This document shows positions 19,910 through 28,832 of a DNA stretch of 64,000 nucleotides, in pieces; positions within the stretch are counted from its first letter, which is position 1, and each line of letters opens with the position of its first letter. Under the pieces are notes generated by a model, which was not told the origin of the DNA, made no database searches, and saw only the letters and a list, made by a program, of their open reading frames with translations. Origin of the DNA: Candidatus Methanosphaera massiliense (GTDB lineage Archaea > Methanobacteriota > Methanobacteria > Methanobacteriales > Methanobacteriaceae); contig NZ_JARBXM010000001.1 in assembly GCF_028890305.1 (NCBI RefSeq), positions 746,501 to 810,500 of the forward strand. Direction: 5' to 3'. Made by a program: the position numbers and the translations under genes.

Positions 19910-20353
19910 ATGTCACTTCCAACACAATTCGATGGAAACTATGAAAATATTAGAATATATCACTACGTGGAAGAATTAGTAGCTGATTATAAAGAACACC
20001 TTGTAAAATCACTTGATGAAACAGAAATATCATACTCCGAAGTTCCAATTCTAATTAGAATAAGATTTTTGGAAAACACAACACAAAAGGATTTAACAAA
20101 ACTATTCAAGGTGAGTAAGGGATACATAGCAAGATTATTACGGAAATTTGAAGATGAAGGATTAATAACAAGAGAAGAACATCCTGATAATCATAGGATA
20201 AAAGTAGTAAAATTAACAGCTAAAGGTTATGAGGTTACAGATAAACTAGTGAATCTAGTAGATCAATGGGAGTTCAAGGTTACAAAATCCTTATCTGAAG
20301 AAGAAACAAAGACTTTAAAAAAATTATTATATAAATTAGTTGTAAATAAATAA
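19910..20353 (+). CDS. MarR-family transcriptional regulator
   Basis: This 147-residue winged-helix protein has the MarR core: TTQKDLTKLFKVSKGYIARLLRKFEDEGLITREEHPDNHRIKVVKLTAKGYEV, i.e. helix-turn-helix followed by the beta-wing with the D-x-R-type turn (here DNHRIK). MarR proteins are dimeric ligand-responsive repressors or activators. The position right after the MFS transporter gene suggests that it regulates efflux, and perhaps itself. The DNA between the two genes contains no obvious long palindrome. Confidence 0.92.
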   Translation: MSLPTQFDGNYENIRIYHYVEELVADYKEHLVKSLDETEISYSEVPILIRIRFLENTTQKDLTKLFKVSKGYIARLLRKFEDEGLITREEHPDNHRIKVVKLTAKGYEVTDKLVNLVDQWEFKVTKSLSEEETKTLKKLLYKLVVNK

Positions 20354-20386
20354 TATTCTGGATAACTAATAATACATAATAATATT

Positions 20387-21220
20387 TTACTTATTTTTTT
20401 GTATAGTATCATATACGTCATGTCTCTTGTTTTTAAGGACGGGTATTTGTTCTCTTACACTTGTTATAGTGGATTGTTTTATTTTAGTTGTTAACATTTC
20501 CTCTTTTTTATGAGCTTGCTCTACTATTTTACCCCACGGGTCTACTATCATGGAGTGACCCCATGCAATATAATAGGGATTTTCTACTTGACTAGGAGAT
20601 GTTGCTATTACATATGCTTGATTATCTATTGCCCTTGCTCTTATTAATGTCTCCCAGTGTAAGGGGCCGGTTGTTAAATTAAATGCTCCAGGTAATAGAA
20701 ATATATCTGTATGGTTCTTACTCATCAGAGTCCATAATTCAGGAAATCGGATATCATAGCATATTGCTAGTGATATTATTCCAAGTTCTGTTTTTATTGT
20801 GGTAACTTTATCTCCTGGACTTAAGGTATCTGATTCTTTAAATTTCATAGTATCTGTATCAATGTCAAACATGTGTACTTTCCTGTGTTTTCCTATAATT
20901 TTTCCTTTAGGATTTATAAGATATGCTGTATTATATAATGCATTTTCTTCTTTTTCAGGCATTGTACCACATTGTAGGTAAATTTTTTCCTCTTTGGCTA
21001 TATCTTTCATTGAATTTAGTGTAATACTTTCATCTTCATACTCAGCATTTTCAATAAATTTGTCATTTGTGTAATGAGTGTTAAACATTTCAGGTAAAGT
21101 AACTAAATTGGCATTGTATTTTTGTGATGCTGTTCTTATCATGTTCTGGGCATGTAATATATTTTTCTTTTTATTGTCAACTACGTTCATTTGACAACTT
21201 GTTAATATAAAATCTTTCAT
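20387..21220 (-). CDS. Carbon-nitrogen hydrolase (nitrilase superfamily, omega-amidase-like)
   Basis: This 277-residue protein has the complete Glu-Lys-Cys triad of the nitrilase superfamily: Glu in TLPEMFNTHY (about residue 43), Lys in KHRKVHMFDID (about 114) and Cys in LAICYDIRFPEL (about 154). The KVHMFD and CYDIRFPE forms resemble Nit2/omega-amidase branch enzymes that hydrolyse alpha-ketoglutaramate or similar amides. It is transcribed alone. The exact substrate is inference. Confidence 0.9.
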   Translation of the reverse strand: MKDFILTSCQMNVVDNKKKNILHAQNMIRTASQKYNANLVTLPEMFNTHYTNDKFIENAEYEDESITLNSMKDIAKEEKIYLQCGTMPEKEENALYNTAYLINPKGKIIGKHRKVHMFDIDTDTMKFKESDTLSPGDKVTTIKTELGIISLAICYDIRFPELWTLMSKNHTDIFLLPGAFNLTTGPLHWETLIRARAIDNQAYVIATSPSQVENPYYIAWGHSMIVDPWGKIVEQAHKKEEMLTTKIKQSTITSVREQIPVLKNKRHDVYDTIQKNK

Positions 21221-21302
21221 AATATCATCTAACTTTGAAAAGCTGTATCTTATATTTATATATGTAAAGTTTGATAATAATAATTATAATCAGGTGATTA
21301 AA

Positions 21303-21557
21303 TTGTTAGATGTAGAAATTGATAGAGCTAATTGTAAAGGTTGCGGGGCATGTACTAAACCTTCACAAATATTATATTTAGATGATGATAACTTAGTTAA
21401 TATGAAGGGTGCTGTTGTAGTTGATGATACTGTTGAAGGTATGGTAAACTCTTTATATGAAATTGAAACATCTGCCAGTATTTGTCCTAATGATTGTTTC
21501 ACAGTTTTTAATGAAGATGGTGATGAAATAGAAATAGAACGCCATGCATTGATATAG
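21303..21557 (+). CDS. Small ferredoxin-like Fe-S protein
   Basis: The protein has about 84 residues with CKGCGACTKPSQ near the N-terminus and SICPNDCF near residue 65, giving C-x2-C-x2-C and a distant C-P pair, enough for one [4Fe-4S] cluster; the second cluster of usual ferredoxins is missing. A GTG at 21294 is in frame, but it lies inside AGGTGA (21292-21297), the likely ribosome-binding site for the TTG at 21303, so I prefer TTG. The TIR-like gene starts 16 bp after its stop, so the two probably form an operon. An electron-transfer role is inferred. Confidence 0.8.
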   Translation: MLDVEIDRANCKGCGACTKPSQILYLDDDNLVNMKGAVVVDDTVEGMVNSLYEIETSASICPNDCFTVFNEDGDEIEIERHALI

Positions 21558-21572
21558 AAGAGGGTGTAGTAA

Positions 21573-21986
21573 ATGTTAGATTTATTTCCAGAAGAAGACA
21601 TGACAACTTGGAAACTTTTTATTTCTTATCCAGTTGATTGTCAAGATTACAACACATTCATATCTCGTTTAGACACAGCTACTGAGGCTTTCAGGTGGGC
21701 TGATGTAACAGATACTAGTGATAACTTTGCTGAAGCTATTGATAAATGTGATGCATTAATTGTATTATCAGGTCTATGGTCAGAGAACAAGAAGTTAATA
21801 TCTGAACATATAAAGTATGCTCAAAGTTTCAATAAGCCAATTATTATCATAAGACCTTATGGAGCTGAAGAAATTCCAGAGGAGCTGAATGAGGTTGCTA
21901 CAAAGATTGTAGGTTGGAATACTGCTTGTATCGTTGATGCTATATTATTAAGTATTAATGGTGAAGAGTATGAGTTTATGATGTAG
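21573..21986 (+). CDS. TIR-like (MTH538/ThsB-type) domain protein
   Basis: This 137-residue protein has the pattern of the TIR-like MTH538 family: beta-1 WKLFISYP (13-20), a helix, DNFAEAIDKCDALIVLSGLWSENKKLISEHIKYAQSFNKPIIIIRPYG, in which the SGLW...E stretch (Ser66, Trp69, Glu78) matches the region that holds the catalytic Glu in NAD-cleaving TIR domains. The family has a flavodoxin-like fold; some members (ThsB of Thoeris) make NAD-derived signals in phage defence, while the function of the methanogen proteins is not established. It follows the small Fe-S protein gene by 16 bp. No Thoeris effector lies nearby. Translation could also begin at Met10 (21600). Confidence 0.7.
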   Translation: MLDLFPEEDMTTWKLFISYPVDCQDYNTFISRLDTATEAFRWADVTDTSDNFAEAIDKCDALIVLSGLWSENKKLISEHIKYAQSFNKPIIIIRPYGAEEIPEELNEVATKIVGWNTACIVDAILLSINGEEYEFMM

Positions 21987-22025
21987 AATATTTTCTACAA
22001 TCAAATTATTTAATATTCTTTTTCA

Positions 22026-22781
22026 TTAATTCAAGAATGAATCTAGTGTTGATGTTTTATGTTTTAATAGGTCTAATGGTGGATTCATTTGTATAAATTC
22101 CATTTGTAGTGACTCTAGTAGTTCTCTTGCATTATCTGTGATATCTGGTGCTACTATTATGCCTCTTACAAATTCTTTATTATCCATGAAACATTCAACA
22201 TATCCTTTTAATTGTTTAACAGCATTTGTTCCTGCTTTTCTACTTTTGAATTCAAGTATCATTAGTTTTTCGTCTTTGTCAGTTCCCATAAGATCTATAA
22301 ATCCATTTTCTGTCTGGTATTCTCTTCTTGTTGGTCTGAATCCTTTTTCTATTAGCTCTGGTTTTTCCCATGCTAGGTCTACCATATGTTTTTCATATCC
22401 TCTTATTTCTAGTTCTTTAGTGTCTATACAATTGTAGTATGTGACGCTGTATGTTTCATCAAGGTATACTTTTATTTCTTCAGTAGGTTTTGTTTTCTTG
22501 CTTGTTAATATAACTTGATTGTTTTTGACTGATACTTTGTTTTTGCATCCTGGTGCTTGCCAGTTAACAGGGTCTAGATTTAATTCTTGGTGTATTGCAA
22601 AAGTTCCATCTTTTTTTATTAGGATTAATCTGTCACCTGGTGCTAATCTGCTTCGTGCTCTTCCTTCATATTCTACGTGACATTTGGCTAATATTATTAT
22701 CATGGCTTTTTTATTGAAGCCTTCTTGTATTGTTGTGTATGCTTGTTCTATGTCAGGGTTTTCTATGGTTTTGTATTTTAT
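22026..22781 (-). CDS. nucS: Mismatch endonuclease NucS/EndoMS with apparent ATA start
   Basis: The protein contains the NucS (DUF91) core: CHVEYEGRARSRLAPGDRLILIKKDG, a linker, and the RecB-like nuclease motifs GFIDLMG and LMILEFKSRKAG (Asp, Glu-x-Lys), then QLKGYVE. NucS cleaves both strands at mismatches and is linked to PCNA. The first ATG (22703) would cut off the usual N-terminus. In frame upstream lie 26 further codons reading IKYKTIENPDIEQAYTTIQEG, like other NucS N-termini, preceded by AGGAGG (22790-22795) with 8 bases to an ATA codon (22779-22781). So translation most likely starts at ATA, or ATA replaces ATG by mutation or sequencing error. No in-frame ATG, GTG or TTG is near the binding site. 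Confidence 0.85.
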   Translation of the reverse strand: MKYKTIENPDIEQAYTTIQEGFNKKAMIIILAKCHVEYEGRARSRLAPGDRLILIKKDGTFAIHQELNLDPVNWQAPGCKNKVSVKNNQVILTSKKTKPTEEIKVYLDETYSVTYYNCIDTKELEIRGYEKHMVDLAWEKPELIEKGFRPTRREYQTENGFIDLMGTDKDEKLMILEFKSRKAGTNAVKQLKGYVECFMDNKEFVRGIIVAPDITDNARELLESLQMEFIQMNPPLDLLKHKTSTLDSFLN

Positions 22782-22946
22782 GGGGTATTCCTCCTAAATC
22801 TTTTTTCATGTTATTTTTTTATTCTAATAAAAATATTTAAATTAATATTTTTATATATTTATATAATATTTGTTTATATAATGATAATTTTTAACATTGT
22901 TATATTAATGATGGGTTACAAAGAAATAAAATATAGGTGAAACAAT

Positions 22947-23495
22947 ATGTCTTCGTCAACACTCCTAAAGGGATTCGAAATAATCATAGCAGTTATAATA
23001 GCAATCCTAGCAGCAAGAGTAGGAATAAGTTATATGGTTATACTACTAGCACTAGGATTTATAATGACATTACTAACAAAAAGCAAAGGGGTAGGAACAA
23101 CTTCTGGAGCAGCATATGCTCTAATAAGTTATATAATATCATATCCTGCAGGATTACTACTAACAGATTACATGCCAACAACTAACATAACAGTAGAAAC
23201 AAGTGCAGGGTCTATGATGTTTAACTTAGTAATGGGTGCATTAATACCAATAATAGCTGCTGTGATAATATCAGGGGTAGCAGCAATAGTAGCAGGATAC
23301 ATACTAGGATTATTCCACAGAAATAACAAAGATAAAGAAGAAAAACGTGAAGAACATCACTATAAAGTAGTAAACGACTTTAATGAAATAAGACAGAGAA
23401 ACAAACAACAAAGACGTAAAAAAGAAGAAGCAATATATATGACACCTATTCAAAAAGCTAAAATAAGAAGAGAAAAAGAAAGAGAAAAAAGGTGA
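22947..23495 (+). CDS. Hypothetical membrane protein with basic tail
   Basis: This 182-residue protein has four or so hydrophobic segments (about 10-45, 50-75, 90-125) and a highly charged cytoplasmic tail of about 55 residues (HRNNKDKEEKREEHHYK... to KIRREKEREKR). I do not recognise the family. The ribosome-binding site TAGGTGA precedes its ATG at 22947. Its stop is 4 bp from the start of the flavin/Fe-S oxidoreductase gene, so the two are almost certainly co-transcribed and may work together at the membrane. Confidence 0.85.
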   Translation: MSSSTLLKGFEIIIAVIIAILAARVGISYMVILLALGFIMTLLTKSKGVGTTSGAAYALISYIISYPAGLLLTDYMPTTNITVETSAGSMMFNLVMGALIPIIAAVIISGVAAIVAGYILGLFHRNNKDKEEKREEHHYKVVNDFNEIRQRNKQQRRKKEEAIYMTPIQKAKIRREKEREKR

Positions 23496-23499
23496 AATA

Positions 23500-24714
23500 A
23501 TGAAAGATGTTATAATAATAGGAGCTGGAACTGGAGGATTAAGCGTAGCAAGAGAATTATCAAAAAATGATAATGTAAATATTACAATAATAGAAAAAGG
23601 ACCACTAGCTGATGCTGAAGATGGATATAAATTCTATGATCCATGGGATAAAAATGAAATGGAGCTAATAAAAACAACAGTGGTAGGAGGTTCATCCCTT
23701 GTAATAGCAGGAAACTTTATACCATCATTAGTAGGTGAACTAAAAGAATATGACATTGACATAGAACCACAAATAGCACAACTAAAAGAAGAACTAAACA
23801 TACAACCAATGCCAGAGTCTCATACAGGAAAAATAAATAACCTGCTAGAAAAAGCAGCAAAAGAACTAGGATTAGAGATGAACCCGACTCCAAAAGCAAT
23901 CAATCCTCAAAAATGTAAACAATGCGGAAGATGTGCATGGGGATGTCCACATGGAGCAAAATGGAGTAGTCTAGAAGACTTAAAAGTAGCATTAGACAAT
24001 GGAGCAACACTTCTAACAAACGAAGCTGCAATAAAACTAATCATAGAAGAAGATAAAGTAAAAGGTGTAGTAACAGACAAAGGAAACACATACACAGCAG
24101 ATGTTGTAGTAGTAGCTGCAGGTGGAATGATAACTCCAAAATTATTACGTACTGCTGGAATAAAAGCAGGGGAAACTTTTGCAGTTGATCCATTTGTAAC
24201 AATAGGTGGTTACTATAAAGGTGCATGTCAAGACCATGAGATTCAAATGAACAAATACCTTAAACTACCACATATCCTCATAGCATCACATACAAGCCAA
24301 TATCTACTACCAAAAATACAAGAAACGCATCCTGACGCAACAGCAGATGATATAATAAGTTTCATGGTAAAAGTACCAGACAATCTTAAAGGAAAAGTAT
24401 ATGCAAATGAAGTAGTAAAAGGCATAGATTTTGATGATGCATCACTAATAGCAAGAGGATGTGGAATTGCAAGTGCAATACTAGTGCAGGTAGGTGCTGA
24501 TATTGAAAGTATTTCCTCAACACATGTAAGAGGAGCACATTTATTATCATCAGCAAGAATAGGTGATATAGTAGATAATAATCTAGAAACTGAAATTAAA
24601 AACTTATATGTCGGTGATGGATGTGTATTACCAGAAGCACCAGGATTACCACCAATTTATACTATACTAGCATTATCTAGAAGATTAGGTCAACACTTAG
24701 CGGAGATATTATAG
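23500..24714 (+). CDS. FAD-dependent oxidoreductase with an Fe-S motif (GMC-like)
   Basis: This 404-residue protein begins with a dinucleotide-binding motif, DVIIIGAGTGGLSVARELS, and has the second FAD motif near the C-terminus, NLYVGDGCVLPEAPGLPPIYTILALSRRLG, like GMC oxidoreductases. In the middle (about 136-150) is KCKQCGRCAWGCPHGAKW, a C-x2-C-x2-C-x3-C-P ferredoxin motif that should hold one [4Fe-4S] cluster, which typical GMC enzymes lack. It thus probably moves electrons between a ferredoxin-like centre and FAD. The substrate is unknown. It is coupled (4-bp gap) to the upstream membrane protein gene. Confidence 0.85.
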   Translation: MKDVIIIGAGTGGLSVARELSKNDNVNITIIEKGPLADAEDGYKFYDPWDKNEMELIKTTVVGGSSLVIAGNFIPSLVGELKEYDIDIEPQIAQLKEELNIQPMPESHTGKINNLLEKAAKELGLEMNPTPKAINPQKCKQCGRCAWGCPHGAKWSSLEDLKVALDNGATLLTNEAAIKLIIEEDKVKGVVTDKGNTYTADVVVVAAGGMITPKLLRTAGIKAGETFAVDPFVTIGGYYKGACQDHEIQMNKYLKLPHILIASHTSQYLLPKIQETHPDATADDIISFMVKVPDNLKGKVYANEVVKGIDFDDASLIARGCGIASAILVQVGADIESISSTHVRGAHLLSSARIGDIVDNNLETEIKNLYVGDGCVLPEAPGLPPIYTILALSRRLGQHLAEIL

Positions 24715-24877
24715 TGTTATTATTTATCTTACCCTCCACTATTTTTTTTATTGAGTAATAATTTAAGTTTATCTTGTAGAAAATAAGAATAAATATTTCC
24801 TGTACAATTTTTTATAAAAAAAAGTTATTAAAAAGAAGATACTGAATACATATCCCCTAATTTTAAGATTAACAATA

Positions 24878-26029
24878 TTAATACTCAACTTTGGTTATAG
24901 TTTCATACACATCATTGAGTAAACTTTTCTGGTCAATATCTTCGATTATTTGATTGACAAGATTTAAATCAGCATGGGTTTCAGGATATCTTGGTACTGC
25001 ACCACAACCACTATCTGGAATAATAGAAACTTCATATGATCCTATTTTCTTACCAATATTTTCTATTTCAATCTTATCTAAACTTATAAGTGGACTAAAT
25101 ATAGGCATTCTACATTGATATCTTGTTGCCTCTATATTATTAAGTGTCTGTGAAGCTACTTGTCCTATACTACTACCATCTGCTATTGCATTAGCATTTT
25201 CTATTTTTGCAAGATGTTCTGCTGTTTGATACATACCACTCTTACATAGGACACAGGTCATACGTGGTGGTGCATCATTTCTAGCATGTTCTAAGTATTG
25301 TCCTAATTTTACTTTATATAATCTTACCTCTGAACCAAGAGAATATCTTTGTAAATTCTCAGCTTGTTTTTTAACTTTGTCTATTGTACCTGTAGTGAAA
25401 GGATAATTATCACAGTGTAATAATGTTACAGAACATCCTCTTTTAAGCATGAGATAAGCAGCGACTGGTGAATCAATTCCTCCAGATATTAAACATACAA
25501 CTCTACCTTGTGAGCCAACAGGTAATCCTCCTAATCCTGGTATTTTTTCTGTGTAAATATATGTGTCATCATTTCTTACTTCAACATATATTGTGAAATC
25601 AGGATTAGATAAATTTACTTTAGCACTAGTTAGTTCAACTACTACAGCTCCACAGTATCCTGCCATCTCTTGACTAGTGAAATCATGTTTTCCTACACGT
25701 CTACATTTAATAGCAAAAGAATCTTTTTCTGGATTGAATTTACCAGACTCTATTAATTTTGGAACTATATCCTTAAGCAATGCTTTAATATCTTCTTTAT
25801 CTGTTTTTGTTTCTAATACTGGACTGTATGATACAATTCCAAATACTCTTCCTAGTACGTCATGTACTTTTTCTTCTTTTTCTTCAGTTATTAATGTTAT
25901 CCGTCCTTGATCATTTTCAAAGGTACAGTTTAATTCAGTTTTTATATTGTTCATCAATTTATTTTCGAATTTACGTCTGATTTTTGGACTTTTTATTCCT
26001 ATTTCACCATATCTTACAAAATATTTCAT
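24878..26029 (-). CDS. thiI: tRNA 4-thiouridine synthase ThiI
   Basis: This 383-residue protein has an N-terminal ferredoxin-like plus THUMP region (about 1-165) and a C-terminal PP-loop ATPase with SGGIDSPVAAYLMLKRG (about 181-197). It adenylates U8 of tRNA for replacement of O4 by sulfur. The rhodanese domain of the E. coli enzyme is absent, as in most archaeal ThiI; cysteines remain in CVLCKSGMY and SGCGAVPRYPETH and could handle sulfur. The gene lies 12 bp downstream of the VWA-protein gene on the same strand. Confidence 0.93.
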   Translation of the reverse strand: MKYFVRYGEIGIKSPKIRRKFENKLMNNIKTELNCTFENDQGRITLITEEKEEKVHDVLGRVFGIVSYSPVLETKTDKEDIKALLKDIVPKLIESGKFNPEKDSFAIKCRRVGKHDFTSQEMAGYCGAVVVELTSAKVNLSNPDFTIYVEVRNDDTYIYTEKIPGLGGLPVGSQGRVVCLISGGIDSPVAAYLMLKRGCSVTLLHCDNYPFTTGTIDKVKKQAENLQRYSLGSEVRLYKVKLGQYLEHARNDAPPRMTCVLCKSGMYQTAEHLAKIENANAIADGSSIGQVASQTLNNIEATRYQCRMPIFSPLISLDKIEIENIGKKIGSYEVSIIPDSGCGAVPRYPETHADLNLVNQIIEDIDQKSLLNDVYETITKVEY

Positions 26030-26041
26030 GTTATACCTCTT

Positions 26042-27208
26042 TTATAATTTTGTTATTAATTCTGCTAGATGTTCTAGGTTACCTATTTCATATACTTCTG
26101 CTCCAGCATTCTGGTAGTCTCTAACACAGCTTGTAGGTGTATCCCATCTTATTTTTTTTTCAGGATTTAATATGATTACTTTTGAGCTTTGTTTTACTAT
26201 TTTTTTTAGTATTTTAGCACTTTCCAGTATTCCCTCTTCTCTTTTTCCTCTCCAATCTCTACAATCTGTTAATATGATTACTATGCTCCTATGATTAAGA
26301 TTTGCATCTTTTAAGAATTCTTTGAATGATTGGGCCATGTCTGATTGTCCATGTATCATTCCTCTTCTCATTCTTTGTGTGGATATTGATGTGAATGATT
26401 CATAGTATGATTCACTTTTGAGTGCTTCAGTTGTGTTGATTATGTTGCTGTCAAATTCATAGCTTGATATTTTGTCAAATGATTTTTGACATCCATATAT
26501 TATTGAAAAGAACCAGCTACTTATCCAGTCACATGATCCACTTATGTCACTTAGAAATATGTGTTTGCTTTTATGTATTTGTGGTTTGGATTTGTATAAT
26601 TTGATTAGTTTTCCCCCGTTTTTTAAGTTCCCTCTTATTGTTCGGGGCATGTCTATGTTGTTTGTTGTCATTAGTCTTTTTCTTTTTGATCTTTTGTTAG
26701 CTATTTTTTCTGCTAGTTTACGGCAGAGGTCAAGTATTCTTTCGTCGTAGCTATTTATATTGCTTATGTCTGTTTTTAGTAGGTCTTTTTCGTGTATTTT
26801 GTTTTGTTTTAGTTGTTCTGGGTTAAAGTCAGGTGGTATTATTTTTTCTATGGGCAGGTCACTTTCAACTTCACTTGGCATGGGCATTATGTCTTCTTGT
26901 TGTATGCTTGGGTCGTCATGTGAGTTATTGTAGGGGTCTTGTTGTATATTATTTGGTTTGGTTTTGTCTTCTATGTTTGTGAATAATTCTTCGAATACTT
27001 TGTTGAATTTCTTGTTGTCATGATGGTCTTTGATGTATACACTTCGTAGTGCTGTTTGTATTTCGTTGAGATTACTGTCTGTTTTCATGAGATTCCATAC
27101 GTTACAGGCTGTTTCTGTGCTTCTTATACTAACGGATACTCCTTCGTCACGTAGTTGGTTTGATAATGCAACTATTCTTTTGTTAACCACTTTTATTTCT
27201 CCCTGCAT
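26042..27208 (-). CDS. CoxE-like VWA-domain protein
   Basis: This 388-residue protein has a C-terminal von Willebrand factor A domain with the metal-binding motif D-x-S-x-S at 221-225 (FLSDISGSCDW), RRGMIHGQSDMAQS and VIILTDCRDWRG, as in CoxE-like proteins (COG3552). The N-terminal 200 residues are helical, charged and low in homology that I can see. CoxE-like proteins usually work with MoxR-type AAA ATPases in metalloenzyme maturation or complex remodelling. No MoxR gene is adjacent; one is at the far end of this window on the same strand. It precedes thiI by 12 bp. Confidence 0.88.
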   Translation of the reverse strand: MQGEIKVVNKRIVALSNQLRDEGVSVSIRSTETACNVWNLMKTDSNLNEIQTALRSVYIKDHHDNKKFNKVFEELFTNIEDKTKPNNIQQDPYNNSHDDPSIQQEDIMPMPSEVESDLPIEKIIPPDFNPEQLKQNKIHEKDLLKTDISNINSYDERILDLCRKLAEKIANKRSKRKRLMTTNNIDMPRTIRGNLKNGGKLIKLYKSKPQIHKSKHIFLSDISGSCDWISSWFFSIIYGCQKSFDKISSYEFDSNIINTTEALKSESYYESFTSISTQRMRRGMIHGQSDMAQSFKEFLKDANLNHRSIVIILTDCRDWRGKREEGILESAKILKKIVKQSSKVIILNPEKKIRWDTPTSCVRDYQNAGAEVYEIGNLEHLAELITKL

Positions 27209-27405
27209 TTTTATAGTATATTTTAATATATGGTCGTCTTAGTATTTTATTATTCCAATCCAACTATTAACATTGTTATAATATGTTTTTGTTTATATAA
27301 AATAATTACTCACTTATAAAAATCTATATGATATTAATTTAAAATATAATAACATAAAATAAAGAAAAAAAATAATAACGCTAACATAAAAAGTAGGTTA
27401 ATTAA

Positions 27406-28767
27406 ATGAAAAGAATACTATTAACAGGAACAGGAAGTGGAGTAGGCAAAACAACAATAACCACAGGAATCATGAAAGCACTATCAAAAGAACATAAAAT
27501 ACAATCATTCAAAGTAGGCCCAGACTACATAGACCCCTCCTATCACAATTGTGCAACAGGAGTACCCTCACGTAACCTTGATTCATTCTTCATGACAGAA
27601 AAACAAATAAGACAATCTTTTAAAAATGGGATGACAGAATCTAAAGCAGATTATGGAATAATAGAAGGGGTAAGAGGATTATATGAGGGAATCAGTCCAG
27701 TAAATGACATAGGAAGCACAGCATCAATAGCAAAAGCACTTAATGCACCAGTAATATTAATCATAAATAGTCGAAGCCTAGTAAGAAGTGCTGCTGCAAT
27801 GGTAATCGGATTTAAATCATTAGATCCACAAATCAACATTGAAGGAGTAATTCTAAACAATGTAAAAAGTAATAAACACTATTTAAAAACAAAAGAAGCA
27901 GTAGAAAAATTAGCAGACACTCCTGTAATAGGTGGAATAGTAAGAGATAAATCTATAACAATGGAACAAAGACATCTAGGATTAATACCGGCAGTAGAAC
28001 AAGATAGAATAAAAGGATTAATAGAAAAATGGGGAGAACTAGTAGAAGATAACCTAGACTTAGACATGATAATGAACATAATGAACAATTCACAGCCAAT
28101 AAAAGATGAATATGAACCAATATGGTCAGAAAACAAAACCAAACAAAAAACAAAAATAGCAATACCATTTGATGAAGCATTCAACTTCTACTACCAGGAA
28201 AACATAGAAGCACTAGAATATAACAATGCAAAAATAGAATACTTCAGCCCAATACATGATGAAACAATGCCTGATGTTGATGCATTATACATTGGTGGAG
28301 GATACCCTGAGATATTTAAAAAAGAATTATCCCAAAATAAAAAAATGCTCAACTCAATAAAACAATTTTCAGATGATAATCATCCAATATATGCTGAATG
28401 TGGTGGATTGATGTATTTATGTAAATCAATAGATAACCTACCAACAGTAGGAGTATACCCCTTCAAATCAATGCTAACTAAAAAAGTACAAGGATTAAGT
28501 TATACAATAGCACACGTAGAACAAGATACACCAATACTAAAAAAGGGAACAGAATATCATGGCCATGAGTTCCACTATTCTAAAGTAGAATACAAGGGAT
28601 CTAATAAAAATGATTTTGCATTCAAAATGAAACGTGGAGTAGGAATCACAGGTGAATACGATGGATTATTAAAAAATAATACTGTTGCAAGCTACATTCA
28701 TACACACACTGCATGTTTACCAGAATTTGCATATAACTTTACACAAACAGCATATGATAATGAATAA
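27406..28767 (+). CDS. cfbB: CobB/CbiA-type a,c-diamide synthase (CfbB in F430 synthesis)
   Basis: This 453-residue protein has an N-terminal P-loop amidoligase domain ([20 protein letters not shown], residues 7-26; [23 protein letters not shown]) and a C-terminal class I glutaminase-like domain (YIGGGYPE; nucleophile Cys in [18 protein letters not shown] and IHTHTA). It amidates the a and c side chains of sirohydrochlorin-type substrates with glutamine and ATP: Ni-sirohydrochlorin for coenzyme F430 or cobyrinic acid for B12. In a methanogen without other cobalamin genes nearby F430 (CfbB) is favoured, but the enzyme family serves both. Mtd is encoded 65 bp downstream. Confidence 0.9.
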   Translation: MKRILLTGTGSGVGKTTITTGIMKALSKEHKIQSFKVGPDYIDPSYHNCATGVPSRNLDSFFMTEKQIRQSFKNGMTESKADYGIIEGVRGLYEGISPVNDIGSTASIAKALNAPVILIINSRSLVRSAAAMVIGFKSLDPQINIEGVILNNVKSNKHYLKTKEAVEKLADTPVIGGIVRDKSITMEQRHLGLIPAVEQDRIKGLIEKWGELVEDNLDLDMIMNIMNNSQPIKDEYEPIWSENKTKQKTKIAIPFDEAFNFYYQENIEALEYNNAKIEYFSPIHDETMPDVDALYIGGGYPEIFKKELSQNKKMLNSIKQFSDDNHPIYAECGGLMYLCKSIDNLPTVGVYPFKSMLTKKVQGLSYTIAHVEQDTPILKKGTEYHGHEFHYSKVEYKGSNKNDFAFKMKRGVGITGEYDGLLKNNTVASYIHTHTACLPEFAYNFTQTAYDNE

Positions 28768-28832
28768 TATAAGCACCTAAAAAGAATAATAAGAAAAAAC
28801 ATATTAATTATTAATAATTTTGACGTGAAAAT

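Noticed and set aside
21573-21986. Complete Thoeris defence system
   Set aside because: No ThsA-type effector (NADase with SLOG or Macro domain) is present within several kb; only a TIR-like protein is visible.
22725-22940. 71-residue plus-strand frame upstream of the membrane protein gene
   Set aside because: It is Phe/Ile-rich low complexity, antisense to the true nucS N-terminus, and without ribosome-binding site.
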